Made by a program: the position numbers and the translations under genes
Notes under the pieces: generated by a model
The model's input: only the letters and a program-made list of their open reading frames with translations
Told to the model about the DNA's origin: nothing
Databases searched by the model: none
Source of the DNA: SZUA-117 sp964630795
GTDB lineage: Bacteria; Pseudomonadota; Gammaproteobacteria; Steroidobacterales; Woeseiaceae
Assembly: GCA_964630795.1 (NCBI GenBank)
Contig: CAZVWF010000054.1
Location: forward strand, 1 to 19,409
Direction: 5' to 3'
DNA length: 19,409 nt
In this document: one piece after another, positions 7,602 to 15,738 of the stretch
Numbering within the stretch: the first letter of the stretch is position 1
How the letters are laid out: the number at the start of each line of letters is the position of its first letter

Positions 7602-8871
7602 TAATCGTCTGATCTCGGTCAGGCCCGGTGGATATGATGTCGACCGGCGTCTCCACGAGCTCCTCGATTCGCGCCAGGTAGTCTTGCGCATTCTGTGGCA
7701 AGTCCTCGTAGGCCGTTAGACCAACCGTAGAATCGGTCCAGCCGGGCATATCTTCGTAGACAGGCTTGCAATCCGCGAATCGATCGACCAACACCGGCAC
7801 ACCCTTGATCGGCTCCCCGTCGATTTCATAGCCGACGCAGATGCGAACCGTTTCGAGTCCGTCGAGAACATCTAGCTTCGTCACGCAAAGTCCGGAAACG
7901 CTGCTATTGACGATTGACCTCCTGAGCGCGACCGCATCGAACCAACCACAGCGACGAGGTCGTCCGGTCGTTGCACCGAATTCCGCCCCAACAGTGCCAA
8001 GATGCTCGCCCATATCATCGAATAACTCGGTCGGGAACGGACCGGCGCCAACGCGTGTCGTGTACGCCTTCACAATGCCCAGAATATAATCGAGATTCAG
8101 CGGTCCGACGCCGGTACCGGTGCTGGCCGACGCAGCGACGGTATTCGAGGACGTAACAAATGGATAGGTGCCATGATCGATGTCGAGGAAAGTACCCTGC
8201 GCACCTTCGAACAGGATGCTGTCGCCACCGTCGGAGACATCCTTGAGAATCTGTGTCACGTCAGCGGTAATGTTACCGATGGTTTCAGCCGCCTTCAGTG
8301 ATTCCTCGAGCGTCTGTGAAAAGTCGACCGGAGCCGTGCCGAAATACTTTTGCAGCAGGAAGTTGTGATAATCGAGGATTTCGCCCAGCCTCGCAGCAAA
8401 CTTCTCGCGAACGAAAAGGTCAGACACACGCAACGCACGCCGCGACACCTTGTCTTCGTATGCCGGACCGATGCCGCGACCGGTTGTACCGATTGCCGAC
8501 GAACCACGCGCTTTCTCACGCGCGGCATCCAGCGCCACATGTGACGGAAGAATCAACGGACACCCCGGGCTGACGCGCAGGCGTTCGTATACCGGCACAC
8601 CGTTCGCAATCAGGCCGTCTGCCTCCTCAATCAGCGCATCCAGCGACAGCACGACACCATTACCAATCAGGCACATCACTCCTTCGCGCAGAATGCCCGA
8701 TGGAATCAGGTGCAACACCGTTTTCTTGCCGCCAATGACGAGCGTATGGCCTGCATTGTGGCCGCCCTGGAAACGCGCAACAGCGGCTGCCCGGTCTGTC
8801 AGCAGGTCGACGATCTTGCCCTTGCCTTCGTCGCCCCACTGGGTTCCGATCACTACTACGTTTTTACCCAT
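7579..8871 (-). CDS. purA: Adenylosuccinate synthetase
   Basis: PurA joins IMP and aspartate using GTP to give adenylosuccinate, the first committed step from IMP to AMP, in the cytosol. At 430 residues it is almost the length of the E. coli enzyme. GTQWGDEGKGKIVD at 9-22 carries the catalytic Asp14 and the GTP loop, and GGHNAGHTL holds His42, the general acid. GRGIGPAYEDK and GTYPFVTSSNT match the IMP-binding segments, and TTTGRPRRCGWFDAVALR-type residues appear near position 300. It is the last gene of the nnr-to-purA cluster, 6 bp after the DUF2065 gene. Its final 23 bp, including the stop, overlap the 3' end of the convergent exoprotein gene, so any terminator must lie inside that gene. 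Confidence 0.97.
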   Translation of the reverse strand: MGKNVVVIGTQWGDEGKGKIVDLLTDRAAAVARFQGGHNAGHTLVIGGKKTVLHLIPSGILREGVMCLIGNGVVLSLDALIEEADGLIANGVPVYERLRVSPGCPLILPSHVALDAAREKARGSSAIGTTGRGIGPAYEDKVSRRALRVSDLFVREKFAARLGEILDYHNFLLQKYFGTAPVDFSQTLEESLKAAETIGNITADVTQILKDVSDGGDSILFEGAQGTFLDIDHGTYPFVTSSNTVAASASTGTGVGPLNLDYILGIVKAYTTRVGAGPFPTELFDDMGEHLGTVGAEFGATTGRPRRCGWFDAVALRRSIVNSSVSGLCVTKLDVLDGLETVRICVGYEIDGEPIKGVPVLVDRFADCKPVYEDMPGWTDSTVGLTAYEDLPQNAQDYLARIEELVETPVDIISTGPDRDQTIIKRHPFG

Positions 8872-8877
8872 GATTGA

Positions 8878-9063
8878 TTACCGCACCACGTAAAGCATGA
8901 TCAAGCCGATCGACGCAACCACCAATCCCGTCATCCGCAAACTCGTATCGTCCATCTGCGCAATGCGTACCACCGACTGTCGAAACAGGTTAGGGCCGGC
9001 AAAGGGAATCATCCCTTCGATGACAAGGTAGATCGAAAAGCCCGTAAGAAGGTCCTGCCACAT
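8878..9063 (-). CDS. yjeT: DUF2065 family small inner-membrane protein (YjeT)
   Basis: A 61-residue protein with two predicted membrane segments (about 5-24 and 43-60) separated by a short basic loop containing NLFRQSVVRIAQM. The IEGMIPFAGPN block after the first segment is the family signature. The function is unknown. Its position between hflC and purA is the same as yjeT in E. coli, which supports the assignment for so short a gene. The ATG at 9061-9063 lies 105 bp downstream of the hflC stop codon, and purA starts 6 bp after its end, so the last two genes are probably co-translated. Confidence 0.88.
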   Translation of the reverse strand: MWQDLLTGFSIYLVIEGMIPFAGPNLFRQSVVRIAQMDDTSLRMTGLVVASIGLIMLYVVR

Positions 9064-9168
9064 AGTGTTATCGCCAAATAGAGAGACGTCATTGCGAATG
9101 AGACGATGCGGCCTTGCGACGCGATTAAATCGTCAACAGAACCTTCGCCCGCGCTTCTTATCTTTTTG

Positions 9169-10044
9169 TTATTCCTGATCGCCGGTTGAGCTGTTCAGAT
9201 AGCGGAAGAACTCATTGTTCGGATCGAGCACCAGGATATCGCCGGATTTACCCATTGACTTCCGGTAGGCGTCAATACTGCGATAAAACTCGTAGAACTC
9301 GGGATCCTGGCTGTAAGCATTGGCGTAAATTCCCGCCGCCCTGGCATCTCCTTCACCGCGAAGGATCTGGCTGTCGCGATACGCGTCAGCAAGAATAATC
9401 GTTCGCTCTTTATCTGCTTCGGACTTGCGCTGCTGCTCGGTCTCCCGACCGCCTGCGCGCAACTCCGCCGCGACACGATTACGCTCCTCACGCATTTCAC
9501 GATAAACCGCATTCTTTACGTCGTCCGGAAATTCGACCTGCTTGACACGCACGTCGATGAGTTCGACACCCAGTCCCTGCGCTGTCGAGGAAGCCGTCGC
9601 AAGCATGTCACGCATCAACTCGGCACGCTCGACTGATATCGCCTGTTCGACGGTGCGCTTACCAAATTCGGTCACAATCGAGTTCTTGATGATTTCAGAC
9701 AATCGGTCATTGGCAATATCTTCGAAGCCGCCCGTGGAGGTATAGAACGATACCGGATCGACGATTCGCCATTTAACAAAGAAGTCGACCTGCAATGCGC
9801 GTCGTTCCGCCGTAAAGATGCGTTCCGGCTGGTCGCTTATTGTCAGGATTCGACGCGGGAACTTGCGCACATTCTGGTAGATCGGAATCTTCCAGTGAAT
9901 TCCGGGCTCATAGTTCGACTGGACGACCTCACCGACCTGTAGCTTGATTGCGTGCTCGCGTTCGTTGACGGTGAACGCGGACAAGCCGATAACGACAAAC
10001 CCAAGGCCGAACACGACCAGTGCGGCAAATCTTGCATTACTCAT
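9169..10044 (-). CDS. hflC: HflC, protease modulator of FtsH
   Basis: HflC is an SPFH/band-7 inner-membrane protein that pairs with HflK in a large periplasm-facing assembly around the FtsH protease and tunes its membrane-protein degradation. The 291 residues start with one membrane anchor (about 5-25), then VNEREHAIKLQVGEVV and the band-7 domain (PGIHWKIPIYQNVRKFPRR, LQVDFFVKWRIVDPVSFY). An alanine/arginine-rich coiled coil follows (EMREERNRVAAELRAGG, then GEGDARAAGIYANAYSQDPEF), and a C-terminal block ends at NNEFFRYL. Its ATG overlaps the hflK stop by 4 bp (ATGA), a sign of coupled translation of the two partners. Confidence 0.96.
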   Translation of the reverse strand: MSNARFAALVVFGLGFVVIGLSAFTVNEREHAIKLQVGEVVQSNYEPGIHWKIPIYQNVRKFPRRILTISDQPERIFTAERRALQVDFFVKWRIVDPVSFYTSTGGFEDIANDRLSEIIKNSIVTEFGKRTVEQAISVERAELMRDMLATASSTAQGLGVELIDVRVKQVEFPDDVKNAVYREMREERNRVAAELRAGGRETEQQRKSEADKERTIILADAYRDSQILRGEGDARAAGIYANAYSQDPEFYEFYRSIDAYRKSMGKSGDILVLDPNNEFFRYLNSSTGDQE

Positions 10045-11174
10045 CGCGGTTCCCTCCGAATTCGGGTCCGGGGATCTTCTGCATCTCTTTCCTCCAGCGA
10101 CAGGATCTCTTCGGTTTGCGTATCCGCGGAGCGATTGACCTCCGCACCGGGTAACGTCCGGTTATTGTTACGGGTCAACTGATCCAGTGGCAGATAGAGC
10201 AGGTTGCCTCCTCCCTCAGCATCGATAAACACTTTGTTGGAGTTGCCATATATCTCCTCGATAGCCTCGAGGTACAGGCGGTCGCGCGTTACGCGAGGCG
10301 CCTTCTGATACTCGGCAAGCAATGCCTCAAAGCGCGAAGCCTCACCTTCCGCATCCCGGATGACCCGCTCCCTGTAGGCTTCGGCGTCCAGGCGAATTCG
10401 CTCTGCATTACCTCTTGCCCTTGGAATGATGTCTTTCTCGTAGGTATCGGCCTCGAGAATATATCGACTGGCATCATTCTCGGCCTGCTGTGCATCGTCG
10501 ACCGCTTCCTGGACAGCACCCGGATAATCGAGATCTTCCAGGCTGATCGACGTCACTTCGATACCCGCTCCATACGCATCGAGTGTGCTCTGCACAATGA
10601 CCTGGGTCCGCGGGGCTATCTGGTCACGTTGCTCGGTGACGAGGCGAATCAGCGTACTCGTACCGACCACTTCGCGAAGTGCGCTCTCAGTCACGTCCTG
10701 CAAGGTCAGCTCGGGCTCGACCACCTCGAAGCTGTACTTCACCGGGTCGGTTCGACGGTACTGTACGACCATCTGGATGAATACGTACTGGCGATCTGCC
10801 GTCAGCATTTCCGTGCGATATGGAAAGTTGTCGACCGCTTCGACGTTGACCAGGTCGACAACCTCAACCGGGTAAGGGATATGCCAGTGCAGGCCGGGCA
10901 ACGTTGTTTCCGTATACGCGCCAAATCGCTGCTCGACGCCGCGCTCTGCCTGGTCCACCCGGTACAGGCCGGTCGCCAGCCAGGCGATCGCCAGCATTAC
11001 GACCAGAACGTATCCGCCAGATGATCCCGGCGCTGCGCCACCGCTACCGCTACCGCCACCGAAGACGCCGGACAGCTTTCGTTGCCAGCCGCGTACAAGC
11101 TTGTCGAGCTCAATGGGCTCGCCACCCTCTTTGTTCCAGGGGTCTTTCCCGTTTCCAGATTCGTTCCAGGCCAT
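10041..11174 (-). CDS. hflK: HflK, FtsH protease activity modulator
   Basis: Partner of HflC in the FtsH-HflKC complex. At 377 residues it has the HflK layout: an N-terminal cytoplasmic tail (MAWNESGNGKDPWNK), a Gly/Ser-rich linker, one membrane segment at about 54-72 and then YRVDQAERGVEQRFGAY. The SPFH domain follows (PGLHWHIPYPVEVVDLVNV, MLTADRQYVFIQMVVQYRR, ALREVVGTS), then a long helical region (DDAQQAENDASRYILEADTYEKDIIPRARG in pieces) and the conserved LYLEAIEEIYGNSNKVFID before a hydrophilic tail. The N-terminal proline-rich tail is typical of HflK and absent from HflC. AGGA lies about 10 bases upstream of the ATG. It follows hflX after 16 bp and overlaps hflC by 4 bp. Confidence 0.96.
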   Translation of the reverse strand: MAWNESGNGKDPWNKEGGEPIELDKLVRGWQRKLSGVFGGGSGSGGAAPGSSGGYVLVVMLAIAWLATGLYRVDQAERGVEQRFGAYTETTLPGLHWHIPYPVEVVDLVNVEAVDNFPYRTEMLTADRQYVFIQMVVQYRRTDPVKYSFEVVEPELTLQDVTESALREVVGTSTLIRLVTEQRDQIAPRTQVIVQSTLDAYGAGIEVTSISLEDLDYPGAVQEAVDDAQQAENDASRYILEADTYEKDIIPRARGNAERIRLDAEAYRERVIRDAEGEASRFEALLAEYQKAPRVTRDRLYLEAIEEIYGNSNKVFIDAEGGGNLLYLPLDQLTRNNNRTLPGAEVNRSADTQTEEILSLEERDAEDPRTRIRREPR

Positions 11175-11190
11175 ATCTTTTAATTTCCTA

Positions 11191-12501
11191 CTAAGCTGAA
11201 ACCGCAGGCTCGTCGCGCTGCGGTTCGATCAAAACATTCGGCGACAACTTCTCCCGTTTCATGAAACGGTGGAAGTCACGTTCTTCCAATTCTATCTCCA
11301 CCAGCCAGCCGCCATCATCAGCGCCTGTCTCCTGCAATACTGCACCCATGTCGAAAAGTAGTGCACGCTGACGACCCTGGCTCGCCTCAAGTCGAATAGT
11401 GCCATGAATCTTTTTCCGGCCGAGACGCCGCCCGACTGCATCCAGCAGAAGCGGAATTCCCTCGCCCGTGGCGGCAGACAACCAGACCGCTCTGCCCTCA
11501 CCCCGTTGATTATTCGTGAGTCGGGGTGCTCGATCCAGTTTATCGATCTTATTGTACACCCTTATTTGTGGCACCCGGTCAGCTTCCAGCTCGCAAAGAA
11601 CGGCATTGACCTGTCGTACTCGTTGCCAGCGATTGGAATCGCTGGCGTCGATGAGGTGCAGAATCAGGTCTGCCTCCCGCGCTTCCTGTAAAGTCGATCG
11701 GAACGCGGCGATCAGTTCATGGGGCAGATCGCGCACAAACCCCACGGTATCCGCCAATATGACTTCGCCGTTGTCCGGCAGTTCCAGTTTTCGCACCGTA
11801 GGGTCAAGGGTGGCAAACAGCTTGTCCTCGACATAAACGCCGGCCTCGGTCAGCGTATTGAAAAGCGTTGATTTGCCGGCGTTGGTGTAGCCCACCAGTG
11901 CCACGGTCGGAATTTCTGCCCGCACACGGTTACGGCGATTCATCGTGCGCCGGGCGTCGACCTGCTCGAGACGTTTGTTCAGCTGCCGTATGCGCTTGCC
12001 GATCAGGCGCCGGTCTGTTTCAAGCTGGGTTTCCCCCGGCCCGCGCAGACCAATACCACCTTTCTGGCGCTCCAGGTGGGTCCAGCCACGCACCAGGCGA
12101 GTTGACAGGTGCCTGAGCTGCGCAAGCTCCACCTGCAACTTGCCTTCAAAGCTCCTCGCGCGCTGCGCAAAGATATCGAGGATGAGTCCGGCCCGGTCCA
12201 GGACGCGACATTTCAGCATCTTCTCGAGATTCCGTTCCTGGCTGGGGCTTAAAGGCGCGCTCGAAATGATCAGCTCGGCGCCATGGCGAGCGACACTTTT
12301 CTGCACGTCGTCGAGTTTGCCCTTGCCAATGAAGTACCGGGAATCCGGCCGTCGACGCGAACTGACGAGTTGATCGACAATAACGGCACCTGCCGACGTC
12401 GCCAGCTCAGCAAATTCTTCGCGTTCGTTAGGAAGGGGGGGGCCGCCCGGCGATGCGTGAAGCAGAATGGCCTTCTCGCCGCTCTGTGGTCGCTCAAACA
12501 A
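11191..12501 (-). CDS. hflX: GTPase HflX, ribosome rescue and recycling factor
   Basis: HflX is a ribosome-binding GTPase that splits stalled or heat-damaged 70S ribosomes. The 436 residues contain the N-terminal HflX domain (about 10-110; PDSRYFIGKGKLDD), a helical linker ending in GGIGLRGPGETQLETDRR, and a GTPase domain. The GTPase motifs are G1 GYTNAGKS (204-211), G3 DTVG (251-254) followed by FVRDLPHELIAAFRSTL, and G4 NKID (317-320). The start is TTG at 12499-12501, set by a perfect GGAGG six bases upstream (12508-12512). No ATG in frame gives the expected N-terminus. The gene lies 23 bp after hfq and 16 bp before hflK, as in the enteric hfq-hflX-hflK-hflC operon. Confidence 0.95.
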   Translation of the reverse strand: MFERPQSGEKAILLHASPGGPPLPNEREEFAELATSAGAVIVDQLVSSRRRPDSRYFIGKGKLDDVQKSVARHGAELIISSAPLSPSQERNLEKMLKCRVLDRAGLILDIFAQRARSFEGKLQVELAQLRHLSTRLVRGWTHLERQKGGIGLRGPGETQLETDRRLIGKRIRQLNKRLEQVDARRTMNRRNRVRAEIPTVALVGYTNAGKSTLFNTLTEAGVYVEDKLFATLDPTVRKLELPDNGEVILADTVGFVRDLPHELIAAFRSTLQEAREADLILHLIDASDSNRWQRVRQVNAVLCELEADRVPQIRVYNKIDKLDRAPRLTNNQRGEGRAVWLSAATGEGIPLLLDAVGRRLGRKKIHGTIRLEASQGRQRALLFDMGAVLQETGADDGGWLVEIELEERDFHRFMKREKLSPNVLIEPQRDEPAVSA

Positions 12502-12524
12502 TCGCGACCTCCGGGACCTGGTAT

Positions 12525-12773
12525 TTAGTCGTCAGAGTCACCCGCATCGCTGTCAGGGAGCGGCAGTCGGACGTTCCGCGCCGGCACGATCGTTGAAATA
12601 GCGTGTTTGTAAACCATTTGATTGACACTGTTTTTCAGTAGCACGACAAACTGGTCAAAAGAATCGACCTGGCCCTGCAATTTAATGCCATTCACCAGGT
12701 AGATGGAAACAGGTACTTTTTCCTTGCGCAAAATATTGAGGAATGGGTCCTGCAATGACTGCCCTTTAGCCAT
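12525..12773 (-). CDS. hfq: RNA chaperone Hfq
   Basis: Hexameric Sm-like RNA chaperone that pairs small RNAs with mRNAs. At 82 residues it matches the E. coli protein in the core. Gln8, Asp9, Gln41, Phe42, Lys56 and His57 of the proximal U-binding face are all present. So is the distal A-binding face (Tyr25, Lys31 within NGIKLQG), as well as R16/K17 of the rim. Sm2 reads YKHAISTIVPAR. After residue 66 there is only a short, acidic tail (DSDAGDSDD), much shorter than the enteric one and similar in size to Pseudomonas Hfq. AAGGAG at 12782-12787, eight bases from the ATG, is a strong ribosome binding site. Confidence 0.98.
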   Translation of the reverse strand: MAKGQSLQDPFLNILRKEKVPVSIYLVNGIKLQGQVDSFDQFVVLLKNSVNQMVYKHAISTIVPARNVRLPLPDSDAGDSDD

Positions 12774-12781
12774 GATTGGGT

Positions 12782-12787
12782 CTCCTT
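12782..12787 (-). promoter_or_regulatory. Strong ribosome binding site of hfq
   Basis: AAGGAG on the minus strand, eight bases before the hfq ATG, in an otherwise AT-rich leader. A TACAAT sequence further upstream in the same leader could be a -10 element for an hfq promoter, but no convincing -35 pairs with it. Confidence 0.6.
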
Positions 12788-12902
12788 ATTATTCTTCTTT
12801 GCTTATTGTAGTTATTAAGCAAAACCTCTAATGGTCAGAAACGTCCGGTGGCGCCGGTTGCCCACATGCCCTGACCAGCCCTAGCAGTAAAAAGTTTATC
12901 AC

Positions 12903-12918
12903 AAGGCGTTTGCGCCTT
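12903..12918. terminator. Small hairpin after miaA, weak terminator candidate
   Basis: AAGGCG-TTTG-CGCCTT forms a 6-bp stem with a 4-base loop, inside the 154-bp gap between hfq and miaA. On the minus strand it lies upstream of the hfq leader, 9 bases after the miaA stop codon. The following sequence (TGTGATAAACTTTTTAC) has T residues only 10 bases later, so termination would be partial at best. It could act as an attenuator between miaA and hfq. Confidence 0.3.
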
Positions 12919-12927
12919 TGCCAGTTT

Positions 12928-13869
12928 TTATGCCTTCAACCTGTCCTCCAGGTGACTGGATATTGTGCTCACCGGATCAGTTTCAAGCGGGTTGATCGCG
13001 ACCAGGTCTGACTCGCTCCGGAGCCACGTTATCTGGCGTTTGGCCAACTGTCGGGTGGCTGCAAGCGCGCGCTCCCTCGCTTCTGCAAAGTCACACTCGC
13101 CGTCGAGGTGCGCCCAGACCTGCCGATAGCCGACTGCACGCATTGAAGGGTGGGCCGATGTCAGCTTTTCCCGGGTCCTCAGGCGCGCTACTTCGGCTAC
13201 GAAATCCTGGTCCAGCATGGCATCGAGGCGCCTTTCAATACGCGCGTGCAGTTCGGCGCGCGGTTCCGGGATCAGTGCAAACTTGAGAAATTGGTAGTCA
13301 TCACGAGGCGCCGGTGTCGTACGGTGCCAGTCCGACAAGGTCCGATCACTGACTCGATAGACCTCCAGTGCGCGCTGGATCCTCTGGCTGTCATTCGGGT
13401 TGAGTCTCCCGGCGGTCTCGGGGTCGACCTTCGCCAGTTGCGCGTGCATTGCGGGCCAGCCAATTTCCTCTGCCTCCCGGTCGATGGCCGCACGTACGTC
13501 GTCTGCAGCCGGCGGCAGATCTGCCATGCCGTTGACGAGGCTGCGGAAGTACAACATGGTGCCGCCGACCAGGAGCGGAATTCGTCCCAGATCGTGTATG
13601 CGATCGATTTCGCGCTCTGCGTCGCGAATGAATTCGCCGGCTGAATACATTTCCTCCGGATCGATGATATCGACCAGGGCATGCGGGAAGCGCTCAAGCA
13701 CGGCCGGCTCAGGCTTCGCCGTTCCGATATCCATGCCGCGATAAACGAGTGCGGAGTCGACGCTGACGAGCTCCAGCGGGAAACGTTTGCTGAGCTCGAT
13801 GGCAACTTCTGTCTTGCCGGACGCCGTCGGCCCCATCAGGCAGATGACCGGAAATCTATCCAAAGGCAT
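12928..13869 (-). CDS. miaA: tRNA dimethylallyltransferase MiaA
   Basis: MiaA transfers a dimethylallyl group to A37 of tRNAs reading UNN codons. From the chosen start it has 313 residues, close to the 316 of E. coli. The P-loop is MGPTASGKT (12-20). DSALVYRGMDIGTAKP (38-53) is the substrate-binding segment, with Leu where Gln is usual. DIIDPEEMYSAGEF, LVGGTMLYFRSL and NDSQRIQRALEVYR follow in normal order, and the C-terminal RYA-type helix QLAKRQITWLRSE is present. The start is the ATG at 13867-13869, which overlaps the mutL stop as TAATG, so translation is coupled. The frame stays open upstream to 14064 but that part lies inside mutL and has no MiaA homology. Confidence 0.96.
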   Translation of the reverse strand: MPLDRFPVICLMGPTASGKTEVAIELSKRFPLELVSVDSALVYRGMDIGTAKPEPAVLERFPHALVDIIDPEEMYSAGEFIRDAEREIDRIHDLGRIPLLVGGTMLYFRSLVNGMADLPPAADDVRAAIDREAEEIGWPAMHAQLAKVDPETAGRLNPNDSQRIQRALEVYRVSDRTLSDWHRTTPAPRDDYQFLKFALIPEPRAELHARIERRLDAMLDQDFVAEVARLRTREKLTSAHPSMRAVGYRQVWAHLDGECDFAEARERALAATRQLAKRQITWLRSESDLVAINPLETDPVSTISSHLEDRLKA

Positions 13870-15626
13870 TACTGTCCGCGAAGAAAGAGCCGATCGAGTT
13901 CGGCGAGGCTTATGTTCGTCCAGGTCGGTCGCCCATGATTGCACTGATCGGCACGTTCGGTGGATTCCATTTCTCGTAAAAGTGCGTTCATCTCCGGCAG
14001 CGTCATGTGTCGATTGGCCCGGATGGAGTGATGGCAGGCCATGGTCGCCAGCATGTCGTGACACGTGTCCTCGACCCGATTGCTCGTCCCGGACTCCCGC
14101 AGGTCCGACAAAACATCCCTTACCAGGGCTTCGGCATCGCTTTGCTTCAGAAGAGCCGGCACTTCCCGCAACACCAGGCTGGTCGGTCCGCTGCGGTCAA
14201 TGACGAGGCCCAGGCGAACGAACAGATCGGCAGAGTCCTCGGCCAGGCTCGCCTCGGCCTCGGATACCGATATCCCCGTGGGCACGAGGAGTGGCTGACG
14301 TATCACCGCCTTGTCATCAAACGATGTTTTCAGCTTTTCGTACACAATCCGTTCGTGGGCAGCGTGCATGTCGACAACCACGAGTCCTTCGTCATTCTCC
14401 GCAAGAATGTAGATACCGGCCAGCTGGGCGATCGCGAAACCGAGTGGCGGGGCAGCACCCTCCTCCGGCAGCTTCGCCTCGGTCATCGCAACATTCGTCA
14501 GCGCCTGATAGGACGTCAGCGCTTCACGAACGGCACTCGTTGCGCCGCCACTCGACGGCAGGGACATGGATGACTGCTGGTAGACCGACGAACTGATCAC
14601 ATTGGACGAAACAGGCAATACATCGTGACCGCCAGGCCGGGTGTCTTTTAGCAAGTGCTCGATTGCCTGCACAACAAACCCGTGCACGCTGCGACCATCC
14701 CGAAATCGCACTTCGAGCTTGGCGGGGTGTGCATTGGCGTCGACCAGCGCGGGGTCGATCGACAGGTAAAGTACATAGGCGGGAAAACGACCATGGAACA
14801 ATACGTCCCGATAGGCGTGGCGCACCGCATGCTTCAGTGTCTTGTCGCTGACACTGCGCCCGTTGACGAACCAGAACTGCATATCGGCCTGGCTGCGATT
14901 AAAGGTCGGCAAACCAATAAACCCGGACAACGCCATATTGTCCGACTCGCGCTGAACGGAAATTGACTGCGCTGCGAATGCCTCTCCACAGATCCTGGTA
15001 ATTCGCTGGAGGCGGCCATCATTATCCGTCGCCGCTTTCAGATTCAGCACGGAGCGACCATTGTGACTGACTGAAAACGCAACATCGGGTCGCGCAAGCG
15101 CAAGGCGCCGAATCCACTTGTCGATGTGTCCGAATTCCGTGCGTTCCGTGCGCAGGAATTTGCGCCTTGCCGGTGTATTGTAAAAAAGATCGTGTATTTC
15201 GACTGACGTACCGGGCGGATGCGCGGCCGGAATCAACTCGCTGACCTGGCCATTGTCGGCGTCGATCTGCCACGCAGATTCCCCGGTATTCGAAATGAGG
15301 CTCAAGCGCGCAACGGACGAGATGCTGGGCAGTGCTTCGCCACGAAACCCAAGCGACACCACGGCCTCAAGGTCGTCAAGACTGCTGATCTTGCTGGTTG
15401 CGTGACGCGACAGCGCGAGCGCCATCTCATCCCCCGGTATTCCGCCACCGTCGTCACGAATTCGAATCAACTTTTGCCCGCCTGCCTGGATATCGATGCT
15501 GATGGCGTGAGCGCCTGCGTCGAGACTGTTTTCCACCAGCTCTTTGACTACGGATGCCGGACGTTCGACAACCTCGCCGGCGGCGATTTGATTGATCAAG
15601 TGTCCGGGAAGCTGACGGATGGGCAT
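13869..15626 (-). CDS. mutL: DNA mismatch repair endonuclease MutL
   Basis: MutL couples mismatch recognition by MutS to strand incision. The 585 residues include the GHKL ATPase: IAAGEVVERPASVVKELVENSLDAG (11-38 region, Glu32 and Asn33 in the Bergerat motif), DDGGGI (58-63) and GFRGEALPSI (93-102). DANAHPAKLEVRF lies near 297-308. A variable linker spans about 328-390, followed by the dimerisation domain. That domain carries DMHAAHERIVYE (419-430, bases 14337-14372), which matches the DQHA(X)2E(X)4E endonuclease motif with Met for Gln, plus ACHHSIRAN (530-538) and CNHGRP (562-567). These metal-binding motifs mark MutLs with latent nicking activity, as in bacteria lacking MutH. The gene follows amiB after 112 bp and overlaps miaA by 1 bp. 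Confidence 0.97.
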   Translation of the reverse strand: MPIRQLPGHLINQIAAGEVVERPASVVKELVENSLDAGAHAISIDIQAGGQKLIRIRDDGGGIPGDEMALALSRHATSKISSLDDLEAVVSLGFRGEALPSISSVARLSLISNTGESAWQIDADNGQVSELIPAAHPPGTSVEIHDLFYNTPARRKFLRTERTEFGHIDKWIRRLALARPDVAFSVSHNGRSVLNLKAATDNDGRLQRITRICGEAFAAQSISVQRESDNMALSGFIGLPTFNRSQADMQFWFVNGRSVSDKTLKHAVRHAYRDVLFHGRFPAYVLYLSIDPALVDANAHPAKLEVRFRDGRSVHGFVVQAIEHLLKDTRPGGHDVLPVSSNVISSSVYQQSSMSLPSSGGATSAVREALTSYQALTNVAMTEAKLPEEGAAPPLGFAIAQLAGIYILAENDEGLVVVDMHAAHERIVYEKLKTSFDDKAVIRQPLLVPTGISVSEAEASLAEDSADLFVRLGLVIDRSGPTSLVLREVPALLKQSDAEALVRDVLSDLRESGTSNRVEDTCHDMLATMACHHSIRANRHMTLPEMNALLREMESTERADQCNHGRPTWTNISLAELDRLFLRGQ

Positions 15627-15738
15627 CGGGGCATTCTATGCCATCGTGCCTTCTCGCGTCGCGTTTACAGTCGGCGAATTGCAGAAGCAGCAACGACTGC
15701 GCTGCGCCGAGGTCGAAACACGCTGCCTGGTCGAGGGC

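Noticed and set aside
9118..9134. Imperfect inverted repeat in the hflC-yjeT gap
   Set aside because: A short stem with a bulge and a single-base loop and no T-tract on either strand; too weak to call a terminator or operator.
13870..14064. N-terminal extension of MiaA to 14064
   Set aside because: It lies wholly inside mutL, has no MiaA-like sequence, and the ATG at 13869 overlapping the mutL stop (TAATG) gives the normal family length.
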